Below, in pieces: positions 34,419-47,078 of a stretch of 64,000 nt of DNA. Under the pieces are notes generated by a model that saw nothing but the letters and a program-made list of their open reading frames with translations, did not search any database and was not told the DNA's origin. Position 1 is the first letter of the stretch. Each line of letters starts with the position of its first letter. A program made the position numbers and the translations under genes. This DNA is from Salvelinus alpinus (lineage: Eukaryota > Chordata > Actinopteri > Salmoniformes > Salmonidae), in the NCBI RefSeq assembly GCF_045679555.1, contig NC_092091.1, positions 71,767,730 through 71,831,729 on the forward strand. Reading direction: 5' to 3'.

Positions 34419-37400
34419 AAAAAACGTCAGAAAGCAAATTCAGTTGATGTGGAGCAGAAGACAAGAAAGAAGAAGGAGAGGGGCACTTCATCCCCCTCTC
34501 CAATTCCATCTGACCGTTCTGAACAGAATGGCTTCGCCACCTCTGACCCCTCACCCTCTGACCAACTCTCCTCCCTCCATCCACCTCCCTCTCCTGTTAA
34601 ATGTTCCTCTCAGCCTTGCTCTCCTGCTAAATGGCCCTTTGTACCCCGGTCACCTGCCAAACACCCTTCCCCAGTGAAATCCTGTCCAGTGGTGTCCCAT
34701 CCTAGTTCTCCCACTCCTACCAACCCTCTGGACTGTCATGGAGACACCAGCCAGGAGGGCGCAACAGTCAGGTAATTCAAACATAAAGTACAGTGCCATC
34801 CTAGAGTCTCTTTGGAGAGTTGGGTTTAGTGCTACAAGACCAGGGCCAGTGTTTATCAAGAGTATGAGTGCTAATCAAGGATCAGGTCCTCTCTGTCCCT
34901 AATAATCTGATTTATTATGATCTAAAAGGCAAAACTGATCCTAGATCAGACTCCTACTCTGAGACGCTTGATAAACACAGTCCCAGAAAGTTATTTTCCT
35001 CAAACTGTAGTTTTAGGCTCTTCTATCCACATCTAGTGGATAAAGAGAGTACTAACCTATTGCCCTGGTATACTTGGTACACTGCATGTATATGGACATC
35101 AGTACATGCATAACTACTCAGACTGTGTTTATAGAACAGTATAGTATTTAATAGAGAGACTGTGTAGAGTGATACTATCTCTGTGTTGGAGGCTTTAGAC
35201 CTGTTTCTCTCCTTCCTCCAGACCTCTGTCTCTTCAGGAACACTCTAGCCCAAGACCCCAGAGGCCAGTCTCAGCCACCAGAAGCATGACTCTTCCCAGG
35301 GCCAGTTCAGCCACCAGAAGCATGACTCTTCCCAGGGCCAGTTCAGCCACCAGAAGCATGACTCTTCCCAGGGCCAGCTCAGCCACCAGAAGCATGACTC
35401 TTTCCAGGGCCAGCTCAGCCACCAGAAGCATGACTCTTCCCAGGGCCAGCTCAGCCACCAGAGGGCCAGAAGAGACCCAGGGGGCCAGAGGAGAACGGGG
35501 GGCACTGGTCAACATGGAACTTCTTGGGTAAACCACAACACACTGCAAATGTATTGAATATAAGTTCTTTATTGTTTAAAGATAAGTGTCTGATATACTA
35601 TGGGGATAGGGCTTACTATCGAGCATGTTCGTTTTATTAGATATTTATAAACCCATGAACTATGTCAACCTTGGTCTAAAGGACATCCACTTCTTTGTGT
35701 TAAATATCATTTATCCCTGACCAAGATGGCTGCCATTATCACCACTTTATAGAGATATGAAGGTTTATGATTCATCTCTATGTGTGTACTGATGGCTGCT
35801 TCTTCTTCACAGGTTGCCTAACATTGGCAACACTTGCTTCCTTAACGCCACCCTGCAGTGCCTCCTGGTCCTGCCGTCCTTCTCAAAGGCAATCCTGCAC
35901 CAGGAACAACTCTGGAGCTCCTCCCCCTTCTCCAACCTGCTCAGGTAAGGAAGGCTCAAAAGCAGACACTCACCCCACACACCCATTATTTGTGGTCATA
36001 AATTAAAGAAGGGACACTATTTTCACGCCACTTCTATAGAAAGTGATTGTCGTAGCAGGTTAGGAGAGCATTTTCACTAATCCTAACCCTTTTCCTAACC
36101 TTAACCACTTCATATTTTGCTGTGTATTGTATTTTTGGTTTATTTTCCAGTTTCTTTTTGTTTTCGGAATCTTCATAACCAAGAGGAACAACAATGACAC
36201 AATGATTATGATGTAGGCATTTGTAGGCCAATTTGGAAAGTGTAGAATGACTACATGACCCATAATGCTCATTGACTGAACATTCCACCTTACCGTGGGA
36301 AATTTGTTCGTTTTTTAAAATGCTCTGGAATTGAGAGCAGTATCCAAACCAAATATCTTAGGAGAATAAACAACACATTTTTGTTGTTTGGCTTCATTGT
36401 CCGTCCTCAAAGGTGAAATTGCTTTGACTCAAATTAATCATTTCTAATGATGGGGTGCCGCTAGATAAAACATATTTGTATATACTCATCTGCCTCTTCA
36501 GGCGTAAGCCAGTAGGTTGACACCATCCAGTCAGCTGCTAATTTACTCTCTGTCTCCCCTACAGGTGTCTTTCTGATGTGCACCGTTTGAGTCTACCTGA
36601 CAGTGGTGCAAACCAGACCTCAAAAGCAGACCTCATGTGGAAGGTCAAGTACTCCTTGTCGGGATACGATTTGAAGTATCTGGGGGACACGCAACAGGTA
36701 ACTGAGGCACTACTCTCTTGTGTACGAGCACTCTTTTTGAAAGGGTTTATTATCTTCATCATTTGCTTTTATCTTGGTGTGTTTCTCTCTCTTCCTCATC
36801 ATAGGACGCACACGAGTTACTTGTGAACATGCTGTGCCAGCTGAAGGAGGAGGGCATGATACTGAAGACACTCGGGGTGAACTATACCTGCCCTGTTTCT
36901 CAGCTGGAGTTCCAGCTTGTGTCGGTGCGCACATGTACCAGGTAAGAGCTCCCATTGGTTGTAATGTATCTACTGTGAACATGATCTTTCTACAAATAAT
37001 ATCACAAAACACATGGCATAACAGAAACATTGTAGAGACCTGACACAGAAACAGACTTGATGCATTTTCCTTCTCTTTGTGCTGCTTCTGAAGCTGTGGG
37101 CGCGAGTCGTCCACCAGAGAGGACTACAACCACCTCTCATTGGACTTCAGCCCTGAGCGCACCTTGCTGAGCAGCCTAGCACTCACTTTCAAAGTCAGCA
37201 CTTAGGGCTCAGCCCTGCATGTAGAGACTAACACCCAGGGCAAGCTGCCCACTGCCTCAGAATACGCTCTTATTATTGTAGTGGTGTCATTCATTTTGTA
37301 ATGCTTTTGTTTCTAACCAGGGTGAAAAGGTTGAATTCACATGTGAGGGTTGTAAAGGCCTCCACGCCTTAAAGGTGGAGCAGTTCCACACACTGCCTCT

Positions 37401-39459
37401 GTGAGTTGTCCCTTTATAACCTCTCATAGGACTAGCAGTGTTTCATGAAATGAGTGGTCATTGTGTCCTGAGCCTTTAGGAGTAGTTACCTTCCTGAGCA
37501 GGTTGTAGGACTTAGGGATGAGCACCACCGAACACATTTCACTCCTCTGTTATTTTGTTGACTGGTTTCATTGTCTGTCTGTTCATCTATCTTCCTCTCT
37601 GTCTCTGGGCAGTGTGCTGGTTCTGCATCTGAAGAGGTTTGGAGGACCTGGGGGGTTGGAGAAGCTGGAGGCTCCTCTTTTGTTTCCTTCGGAGCTGAGG
37701 CTCTCCACCCTCTGTGGGGACATGGTGCCACTCCTGCACAGTGCCAGCCCACAGGCCCTCACCAACCAGGCCCCCAGCATCCAGGGGTCCATCCCCCAGA
37801 CCTTCGCCAGCCAAGTCTCCAGCCCACCTGGAGAGGCCAAATACAGCGCCCTCTGCTGTTCAGGTAGGTCATGGCACCATAACACTCTTCTTGCTCCAAC
37901 ACCACACAAACCACCCACTCCCAAAACGGTCCTGCTGACAGAGAAGCTGGAAGCTGCAATTTAAAATGTTTCTCAGACATCTGTAGTGATGTATGGGAGC
38001 TGTTTTAGTCCAGAGCATTTCAGACAAGTGACCACGTTTTCACAGCTCTTGATATGTATATTTGACCCCTCAGATTCAAATGACCAGGAACCAGGAAAAG
38101 TGCTGCTGACAGCCTCAGTGGTGAGAAGAGAGAGAGAGATAGAGAGTGAAACCAGTGAAAAATAAGTTATGACAGAACACTGAGATAGTTATGAGGAGTA
38201 CACGATGTAGTAGACCTCCTGTAGTAGACTAGTACTGTAGTAGACTGTAGACAGTGTGGTGGACTGTAGAGGAAATGAGAATCCTACGATCACATGTGTT
38301 TTCTTACAGAAGCAGCAGCCAGTGCAGTCAGTGAATGGTTACTACCAGCTGACTGGCGTAGTCTCTCATTTGGGAGGCTCCGCAAACTCCGGTAAGTAAA
38401 TACCATAAAACACACACATGCAGATGCACAATACATATGACATCAGATTAATTCCAAATCACTTCCTTCTCCTCGGCTCTCAATTTACGCGTTCACGTGT
38501 GCCTCTGCCGTATACACAAGTATCCCAAAGCTGAGGGAGTGAATATTATTGAGGGCCAGGGATCATCAACAAGATTCATACTCGGGTCCATTTTTTTTCT
38601 TAGCCAGATGGGCAACGGTATGGAACAAAATTACAAATAATTTGTAGACCGCAAATTGACTGTAAGAAGGCCAGACAGATATAATATTTGACTCATTTCA
38701 AACATTGCTTACATTTGTCACAATCACATATCTCTTTATTGTGCGTGGGAATACTTTGAAACAGATTTCCAAAATGAAAATCACTTGGAGCTGATTTGCT
38801 GGTGTTTTTACAGTCTTTTAACAATTACATTTTATTTGGTCAGAAACATGGGGGGACAAATAAAATCACACTTGGGACAAATTTGTCCCGCGGGCCGCCA
38901 TTTGTGAAACCCTGGAGTAGGGGATAATTAGACCCTCCAATAGCCACTTCGGCCAAGCGAGCAAGTCTGCAGGCTTCAGAGTGAAGTGCCATCCCAACAA
39001 GCACTGCAATATGTTTAGAGTTTACGCAATTTAATTCAAAAGAATGGAGAGGCATGCCTAATTATATGCAACGTGTATTTGTTTATCTCTGATTTCAAAA
39101 CTCGACACATGTAACAGATAAAATACCTCCCAAATGAACTGTTTAACTGTTACAACACACTCTATTACCCACAATAACCTGACCTTTGACCTCTAGTCTG
39201 TCTTCCTTGTTCCACAGGGCACTACATTAGTGACATCTTGCATGTCAGTGGAAACTGGTTCTGCTGTAACGACAGCCAGGTGTCAATGTCCAATGAAGCC
39301 ACTGTGCTGAGGACCAGAGCCCGGAGTGCCTACATGCTCTTCTATATGTTCAGGTACTGCTTACTCTCGCCATCTATGTTCTTGTGTTGCTATTTATGTG
39401 TACGGTTCCTTTCACCCTACAGGGCAAGAGAGCGGGAGGCCCCAGCCCACAGGGCCTAA
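34419..39459 (+). CDS. Ubiquitin-specific protease, USP37/29/26-like (5' end not found)
   Basis: Cysteine protease that removes ubiquitin from proteins. Exons by hand: 34419-34771, 35222-35527, 35813-35944, 36565-36697, 36805-36941, 37094-37193, 37321-37400, 37613-37863, 38074-38120, 38310-38391, 39218-39353, 39423-39459, all in one frame. The Cys box is GLPNIGNTCFLNATLQCL (catalytic Cys in exon 3), followed by GDTQQDAHELL, a zinc ribbon with CTSC and CEGC, the core LVLHLKRF, the His box GHYISD and CCNDSQ. The C-terminus ends soon after SAYMLFYMF. The first two exons are basic and Ser/Pro rich with a 12-residue repeat. The short C-terminus and absence of UIMs differ from full USP37. The donor of exon 6 (AAA|GTCAGC) is weak; reading through gives a stop within three codons. 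Probably functional; the family subtype is uncertain. Confidence 0.85.
35267..35465 (+). repeat. 36-bp coding repeat in USP exon 2
   Basis: About five copies of a 36-bp unit encoding TRSMTLPRASSA. The unit is a multiple of three, so copy number can vary without breaking the frame. Ser/Arg-rich residues suggest a disordered, phosphorylatable linker before the protease domain. Confidence 0.92.
38566..38930. mobile_element. hAT-type MITE in a USP intron
   Basis: Starts CCAGGGATCATCAAC and ends GGGCCGCCATTTGTGAAACC then CTGG, an imperfect inverted pair of the kind seen in fish hAT MITEs. Lies in the long intron before the His-box exon. Confidence 0.55.
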
Positions 39460-40170
39460 CAGGGCCACCAGCATCAGCCCCAGCCTTAACAGGGGCAGCA
39501 CCTGGACAGCCTCCAAACACTCAGACCTGCCTCAACAGGGGTAGTACCAGGCCCAGCCTCAAAACCCATAGCCCAGTCTCAACAGTGGCAGCACCTGGAC
39601 CAGCCTCAACACACTCAGCCCAGCCTCAACACCCTCACACCTGCCTCAACAGGGGAAGCACTGGGCCCAACATCAACAACCCCGAGCCCAGCCACAACAG
39701 GGGCAGCACCTGGCCCAGCTTCAACAACACCAGCCCAGCCTCAACATGAGATAAACCAGGCCCAGTCTCAACATGGGAAGAACCAGGCCCAGTCTGAACA
39801 TGGGCAGAACAAGACCTAACCCCAACAACCCCAGCCCAGCCTCAACATGGGAAGAACCAGGCCCAGTCTCAAATGGGCAGAACAAGACCCAGCCCCAACA
39901 ACCCCGAGCCCAGCCACAACAGGGGCAGCACCTGGCCCAGCTTCAACAACACCAGCCCAGCCTCAACATGAGATAAACCAGGCCCAGTCTCAACATGGGA
40001 AGAACCAGGCCCAGTCTGAACATGGGCAGAACAAGACCTAACCCCAACAACCCCAGCCCAGCCTCAACATGGGAAGAACCAGGCCCAGTCTCAACATGGG
40101 CAGAACAAGACCCAGCCCCAACAACCTCAGACCTGCCTCAACAGGTGCAGCACTCGGCCCAACTTCAATC
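39460..40170 (+). repeat. Minisatellite in the USP 3' untranslated region
   Basis: Directly after the stop, about 700 bp of CAACATGGGAAGAACCAGG and CCCAGCCTCAACA-type units. A block of roughly 220 bp is repeated (about 39730-39860 against 39960-40080). Confidence 0.9.
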
Positions 40171-40518
40171 ATGCGGCTCAAGGGAGACTTGCTCTTCAAC
40201 ACTAGCATCAACATTCTTTCAGTAGCTTATGTCATAAATACCTGCCCTTGTTTTGACTTCTTCACCTAATGTATAAAGCTCATGTAAGAAAACGTATAAA
40301 GTATACACACTAAATGTAGTACACATGTAAATGTGTTGGATAGAGTGTGTGATTATTTAGAGGGTACAACATCCCTTCTATTTGGTTTGGTTGAAATCCT
40401 CCTGTTGTGAAATAGACTGTGGTGTATAACCTCTTATTCAGCATGGTCAGACCGGAGGACCTGCAATATTCAACATTGATCCATGTCGGGAGATGACTTG
40501 TGCATGCCATGCAATTTT

Positions 40519-40524
40519 AATAAA
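40519..40524 (+). terminator. Candidate polyadenylation signal of the USP gene
   Basis: AATAAA about 1.06 kb after the stop codon. No closer AATAAA was noticed in the 3' region. Confidence 0.45.
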
Positions 40525-40728
40525 GACAAACAAATTTAAGATAATCCAATTTAAGATGATTCTGTTAACCGTTGTAACTCTTTAACTCAGGTAGCTTTAT
40601 CGTATTCTATTCTTATTTACAATAAAAGTGACTCCAAAGTTACACAATACATTATTTACCATGAATTTCTATTACATTTCCATTTGAGTCATTTATCAGA
40701 CTTACAATTAGAGCATTTATCTTAACAT

Positions 40729-41395
40729 ACAGTGCCTTCAGAAAGTATTCACACCCCTAGACTTTTTACACATTTTGTTGTGTTGCAGACTGAATTTAAA
40801 ATGTGGTAAATATATTTTCTCTCTCACTCAACTACACAAAACACCCCATAACGACAAAGTTAAAACATATTTTTAGAAATGTTTGCAAATGTATTGAAAA
40901 TGAAATATAATATAGAATTTACATAAGAATTCAAACCCCTAAGTCAATACTTTGTAGAAGCACCTTTGGCAGCGATTACAGCTGTGACTATTTCTGTTAA
41001 ATCTCTAGGAGCTTTCTACACCTGGATTGTGCAACATTTTCCCATTATACTTTTCAAAATTCTTTAAGTTCTGTCAAATTGGTTGTTGATCATTGCTAGA
41101 CAACCATTTTCAGGTCTTGCCATAGATTTTCAAGTAGATTTAAGTCAAAACTGTAACTTGGCCATTCAGGAACATTGACTGTCTTCTTGGTAAGCAACTC
41201 CAGTGTATATTTGTCCTTCTGTTTTAGGTTGTTGTCCTGCTTAAAGGCGAATTAATTAATCTCCCAGTGTCTGGTGGAAAGCAGATTGAAACAGGTTTTC
41301 CTCTAGGATTTTTCCTGTGTTGAGCTCCATTCAGTTTAGTTTTTTTCTTCTGAAAATCTCCCCAGTCTTTAACGATTACAAGCATACCTTGACAT
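40729..41395. mobile_element. Tc1-like transposon fragment
   Basis: Starts ACAGTGCCTTCAGAAAGTAT; the interior includes GCACCTTTGGCAGCGATTACA, the reverse of a degenerate transposase C-terminal region. The other end is missing and the sequence runs into lectin 5'-flank DNA at about 41395. Confidence 0.75.
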
Positions 41396-41948
41396 ACTGT
41401 ATGATAGTGAAACTCTTTATCAGTCAACCACAGTGGATTAGAAACACTGGCCACCACGTGACTCCCACCAGCCTTAGTTTGATAATATAATACATGATAT
41501 GACTCCCACCAGCCTTAGATTGATAATATACTACTTGATATGACTCCCACCAGCCTTAGATTGATAATATAATACTTGATATGACTCCACCAGCCTTAGT
41601 GTGATAATATAATACATGATATGACTCCCACCAGTCTTAGTGTGATAATATAATAGATGATATGACTCCACCAGCCTTAGTTTGATAATATAATACATGA
41701 TATGACTCCCACCAGCCTTAGTTTGATAATATAATACATGATATGACTCCACCAGTCTTAGTGTGATAATATAATACATGATATGACTCCCACCAGCCTT
41801 AGTTTGATAATATAATACATGATATGACTCCCACCAGCCTTAGTTTGATAATATACTACATGATATGACTCCCACCAGCCTTAGTTTGATAATATAATAA
41901 TTGATATGACTCCCACCAGCCTTAGTTTGATAATATAATACATGATAT
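41396..41948 (-). repeat. Orphan lectin 5' flank with 41-bp repeat array
   Basis: 41400-41460 matches the flank upstream of B and F (TCAGTCAACCACAGTG, CACGTGACTC). About 12 copies follow of the 41-bp unit with TTTGATAATATAATACATGA and ACTCCCACCAGCCTTAG. No lectin exon remains next to it, so a further copy of the gene once stood here. Confidence 0.88.
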
Positions 41949-42338
41949 TATAACGGCTGTCTAGCTCTTCCTCCTCCTCGGACGAGGAGAGGCGAGAAGG
42001 ATCGGAGGACAAATGTGCAGCGTGGTAAGTTTCCATGATTTAATATACATGAAAACAAGACACTATACAAACTAACAAACAAACTAACCGTCACAGTCCC
42101 GTGTGGTACAAACACTGACACAGGAAACAAACACCCACAAAACACACCTGAAACCCAGGCTGCCTAAGTATGATTCTCAATCAGGGACAACGATTGACAG
42201 CTGCCTCTGATTGAGAATCATACCAGGCCGAACACAAAATCCCAACATAGAAAATCACACATAGACAACCCACCCAACTCACGCCCTAACCCTACTAAAT
42301 AAAGATAAAACAAAGGAAATAAAGGTCAGAACGTGACA
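41949..42338 (-). mobile_element. Solo LTR
   Basis: TATAACGGCTG...GTCAGAACGTGACA with the family's inverted pair around CTGATTGAGAATCAT. It cuts the 41-bp array. A 5-bp target duplication could not be confirmed. Confidence 0.75.
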
Positions 42339-42442
42339 GCCATGCTCCTAACAACAAAACACTTTTTTCACCGCGACAGGTTTGATAAATTCACCTCTGA
42401 AGGTAAAATGTGTAGTTACATTCTGAAATCTTGCTCTGATTT

Positions 42443-43899
42443 AACTTGTTATGGCTGCAGGGGGCGTATTGAAAAACTGGAAAATATGTGCCCATTTTCA
42501 AACGGCCTCTTACTCAATTTTTGCTCGTACAATATGCATATTATTATTACTATTGGATAGAAAACAGTCTCTAGTTTCTAAAACCGTTTGAATTATTTCT
42601 CTAAGTGGAACAGAACTCTTTTTACAGCCCATTTCCTATCCGGAAGTGAGATTTCCAAAATCGATGTCTCTCTTCAAGAGCTTGTCTATAAAAGGGCATG
42701 TCACTTAAGACTGTAGAAACACGTCATACGCCTTCCCCTGGGTGTCATGCGGAAGTGAGAGCAGAAATGACTTGATTATCTCGTCCTGGGATTGAACACA
42801 ACCTCTTGGAGTGAGAGTTGCGCACTTTATTTTTTTTTCTGGGCGCGAAGTAGGACCTGGACTCGGCTCCTGGAAAACCCTCGTTATAGGTGAATATGAT
42901 CTCCGGCTTCGATTTTATTTGATACATGTCACAATATCATCCTAAAGTATGTTTTTTCAATATAGTTTAATTATATTATTGAAATTTATTCTGGACTTTA
43001 GACGTGATGCGACGCAAGAATTTTGTCAAGACGGAGAGGTTAGCACCGCACGGCCAGTGTGCTTGCTAATTCAAGAGGGAAATCGTTCGTTCTGGATCCA
43101 AATAAAGACGGTTCTGAACAAAGGACCCCTTGGAGAACATTCTGATGGAAGATCAACAAAGATAAGGACCCAATTTGGGATGCTTTTTCATATATCTGTC
43201 GAACTGTGCTATCGCTCCCGTTTGACTAGAATCAATGCTGCTGTGTGCTAGCTATTGTAGTAAGCTAATATAACGATATATTGTGTTTTCGCTGTAAAAC
43301 ACTTCAAAAATCGGAAATATTGGCTCTATTCACAAGATCTTTGTCTTTCATTAGCTATCCACCATATATTTTTCTGAAATGTTTTATGATGTGTAATTAG
43401 TAGTTGACGTTGGTGTCTGTATTTTCTCTGGCTACTCCCGTGCGATTTCTGACTGTAGCTATGATGGTAGCAGTAATGTAAAACTGATTTATAGCTAAAA
43501 TATGCACATTTTTTGAACAAAACATAGATTTATTGTGTAACATGTTATAGGACTGTCATCTGAGGTAGTTTTTTCTAGGTTATTTAGGTTGGTTCTAGGT
43601 TAGTTAGGTTGGCTTGTGCATCCTACTTGCATCCTACTTGTGCTGTGAAAAATGTCTGTCCTCTTTTTTATTTGGTGGTGAGCTAACATAAATATATGTG
43701 GTGTTTTCTCTGTAAAACATTTAAAAAATCGGACATGTTGGCTGGATTGACAAGATGTTTATCTTTCAAATGCTGTATTGGACTTGTTAATGTGTGAAAG
43801 TTAAATATTTTAAAAAAATAGATTTTGAATTTCGCGCCCTGCACTTGAGCTGGATGTTGTCATAGGTGTACCGGCGTCGGGCTGCAGCCATAACAGGTT
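42443..43899. mobile_element. 1.46-kb DNA transposon, non-autonomous
   Basis: Terminal inverted repeats AACTTGTTATGGCTGCAG and CTGCAGCCATAACAGGTT (17 of 18 match). Interior without transposase frame. Inverted relative of the element at 9917-12146. Confidence 0.8.
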
Positions 43900-44890
43900 C
43901 ATCCAAAGGGTCCCAGAGATAACATGAAGTGTCGTTTTGTTCATATCCTGAAACGGTCCATATAGCACGCACGATCAATTTTGTATTTCCACTCGTTCAA
44001 TTCGCAAAGAAAGGAATAGGGGAAAATCTAACCCTAAACGTTGTTTCAACCAGTCAAATCACGTTTTTATGTATTCCTCAGAGATCCTAGAACGTAACCA
44101 GACTTCACTATATCATTCGGGGTGTAGTATATCCTATAGGACACCATATTTGGTCAGAGAGCGACGCCTTCATGGCACGCCGATGACGCGGGCAGTCTTC
44201 ACTTGAACGACTCTAACTTTGTCAAATATGCACCAATCGGGGTCAAACAAAGCTAGCTAGATAGCCAATGAGCTGGGCTTTACGGGATTATCTGGAAACC
44301 CTGTTATCTGTGGTCAAATGTAGCTGCCAACCTTGTGCAACAGCATGCCTTTTCCTTTTTGGACAAAAATGAGTTTTGAAGTTATGAAAACTGTCTGTTT
44401 TGCAAATGTTGAACTTATATTATGGCTTCTAATACTGGAAAAGCTAAATCAAAGTCCAAGTATACAGATATGACGATATTCTTGCAAAAAAATGTCTCCT
44501 TCACGATTTGCCCAAATGTGCCTGGGTGACTTCACGCTAAATGTCATGTAGTTCGCTCATACTTCAAGTTATCCGTCTGAAACTTTGCACATACACTGCT
44601 GCCATCTTGTGGACACCATCGGAATTACCAGAGGGATGGCTAGAACGGGGACCTTTCTCTTGCATTTCAAAGATGGTGGTAGAAAAAACTGTTTTTTTGT
44701 GTTTTTATTTGTTTTTTTCTTCTACCAGATCTATTGTGTTATATTCTCCTACATTCAATTCACATTTCCACAAACTTCAAAGTGTTTCCTTTCAAATTGT
44801 ACCAAGAATATGCATATCCTTGCTTCAAGGCCAGAGCAACAGGCAGTTAGATTTGGTGTCATTTTAGGCAAAAATTTAAAAAATTGGGCT
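43900..44890. mobile_element. Repeat-derived sequence
   Basis: Contains blocks I recognise as mid-repetitive in salmonids (ACTTTGCACATACACTGCTG, TATGCATATCCTTGCTTCA). Boundaries and class are unclear; no coding capacity. Confidence 0.45.
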
Positions 44891-45898
44891 ATCCCTAAGA
44901 AGAATTCTAGCAAAGAAACCCTTTTGGATCACACTATCTGCCACATTGAAGAACTCTGGGTTAAGTGAATTATCACTTCTACCACTAATCAGCAATCATA
45001 GGATTCATTCATGCTCCTTAGATGCCAGGTTAAGGTTACACACCAATTTTCTGTCATGGTCTGTTGACCCCCTGAAGTAGCCTTGGCCACCCCCTGGCCA
45101 CCCCATGTATAAAACACTGTACAGTAATGATGACACCTGCATAGTTACATCTGGGAAACTGAAAGACATTTATCTTTGTCAAGTTGTTTGTGTTGTGGTT
45201 GAAGTTTACACCAAATTCAGTCTGATGATGACTGTGTCACACCTTCAACAGGGCCTCAAACTTTAGTGTGGGATCTGAGGGGGAAAATAACAGAAAAATA
45301 TACTTGTTAGTGGGAAACAGCTAGCCTGAGTCACATATATTTTGTGCTGTCATTGTTTGGCGTGACAACAATATATGAATTATCAAGACAGTACAAACAG
45401 ATCTGGGACTCAGGGTAGGAAATCGCTAAACAGCAGTCAGAGGTTATGAGTGAAGTCCCCCTGATGACTGACTGATGACTGGTATCATTCCATATTTAAC
45501 TAATGTGATATATTATATCAAATATTTTCATGGACAATGTTCTATTTTATTCTATTGAAATTATCATACTTGATTCTGCCACAACATTTTTTAATTAAAC
45601 CTGTTACTCAGAAATAGCTAGAACTCATCCAGTGACGTCACTACCAGTCACACAACCTGAGAGACGGTGACCATGACAACTGGTAACTGACCACAAGGTG
45701 TAGTGGTTGACTCTGAGTTGAGGGTCAGAAAGACAGAACGGGGGAGAGTTAACTCTTTCTCAGCAGCTTCACTTTTAGTGTAAAATGGGCCTGTGGTGAA
45801 CCAAGGTAGAGCTGTGTACATTCTCATGCGTGATTGTGAGTGAGCGTGCGCGTGTGTGTGTGTGTGTGCGTGTGTGTTTGTGTGTGTGCATGTGCTGT
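44891..45898. other. No feature recognised
   Basis: Intergenic; a short GT-rich run at 45850-45890 and nothing else that I can support. Confidence 0.5.
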
Positions 45899-46078
45899 AG
45901 AAGAGGCTGGTGGGAGAAGCTATAGGAGACGGGCTCATTGCAATGGCTGGAATGGAATTTGTGGAACGGTATCAAACACATTAAACATATGTTAACCACG
46001 TTTGACTCAGTTCCATGAATTCCATTCAAACCATTACAATGAGCCCATCCTCCTATTGCTCCTCCCACCAGCCGCCAC
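45899..46078. mobile_element. Palindromic MITE
   Basis: Left arm AGAGGCTGGTGGGAGAAGCT...GGGCTCATTG pairs with right arm CAATGAGCCCATCC...CTCCCACCAGCC. About 180 bp with arms covering most of it; can fold into a long hairpin. Confidence 0.85.
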
Positions 46079-46161
46079 TGATGTTCAGACATGAAGGTCT
46101 GCATGACTTTGTGCACGTATGTGGTGCTTCAGTGTGGGAACATGGTTTGTAGTCATGTCTG

Positions 46162-46531
46162 TGTCACGCCCTGACCTTAGAGATCCTTTTTATGTCTCTA
46201 TTTTGTTTTGGTCAGGGTGTGATTTGGGTGGGCATTCTATGTTCTGTATTCTAGGTTTTGTATTTCTTTGTTTCTGGCCGAGTGTGGTTCCCAATCAGAG
46301 GCAGCTGTCTATCGTTGTCTCTGATTGGGGATCATACTTAGGCTGCCATTTTCCCTCTTTCTGTGTGGGATCTTGTTCTTTGTTTGTGTGCAGGGAGTTT
46401 GCACATCGAAGCTGGTCGGTCGTTGTATTCTTTATTGTTTTGTCCTGTTTTAGTTTCACTTCGTGATTAAATGATGTGGAACTCTAAGAACGCTGCGCCT
46501 TGGTCTCTTCCTTCCGACGACATCCGTTACA
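46162..46531 (+). mobile_element. Solo LTR with target duplication
   Basis: TGTCACGCCCTGACC...CATCCGTTACA flanked by GTCTG (46157-46161 and 46532-46536). Closest relative here is the LTR at 2752. Confidence 0.9.
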
Positions 46532-47070
46532 GTCTGCTTGTAAAGTCAGATCTCTGACCAGGTTTAAGTAGATTTTATCAGACGGTCTGCAAACACAAGT
46601 CCTGAAGCTGAACAACACAAAACTACCTCTGTTGCAGTGGTGACCCGTCATTTATAATTGGCCTATTTTTTGCATGTTATTTTGGCATTCATTCGTGTTG
46701 CATATTGTAATTGTTTGTAAGCTTGTGTAGTCTAAAATGAATCTATGATTGTATGCTATCCATTTGTTTTTTTGTATGCTGTTCTTTGTATACCATTTTA
46801 ATATTTGATAATTAACCAATGATATTAGGCCACACTTGGCCATGATTACAGACACCTGTGTCTTTTGACACTATATAAACGAGTCATACCGCAGTGTTTG
46901 ATCATACCCTGATGAAGACAGCTTGGCTGTCGAAACGTTGGACATTACATTTTTGCATCTGAGCTCCTAGAGTGTGCGGCTCTCCTTTATTAATAACATA
47001 CACTGCTCCACAGAAATCACATACTGATATGACACAGTCTATGTGAGGTTTAGTGTAACATAATGTTGAG
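46532..47070. other. Repeat-like sequence replacing the 3' half of lectin copy D
   Basis: Includes the segment GATGAAGACAGCTTGGCTGT then CGAAACGTTGG, a motif seen in dispersed fish repeats. Class unknown. It abuts the D donor at 47078, so it marks the breakpoint that removed the stalk and lectin exons. Confidence 0.4.
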
Positions 47071-47078
47071 CTGCTCAC

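Noticed and set aside
37191-37210. Premature stop in USP exon 6
   Set aside because: A GT directly after AAA gives a phase-0 junction to the exon at 37321 and restores the expected zinc-ribbon alignment.
42949-43251. 100-residue plus frame
   Set aside because: Within the transposon bounded by inverted repeats at 42443-43899; not conserved with its relatives by eye.
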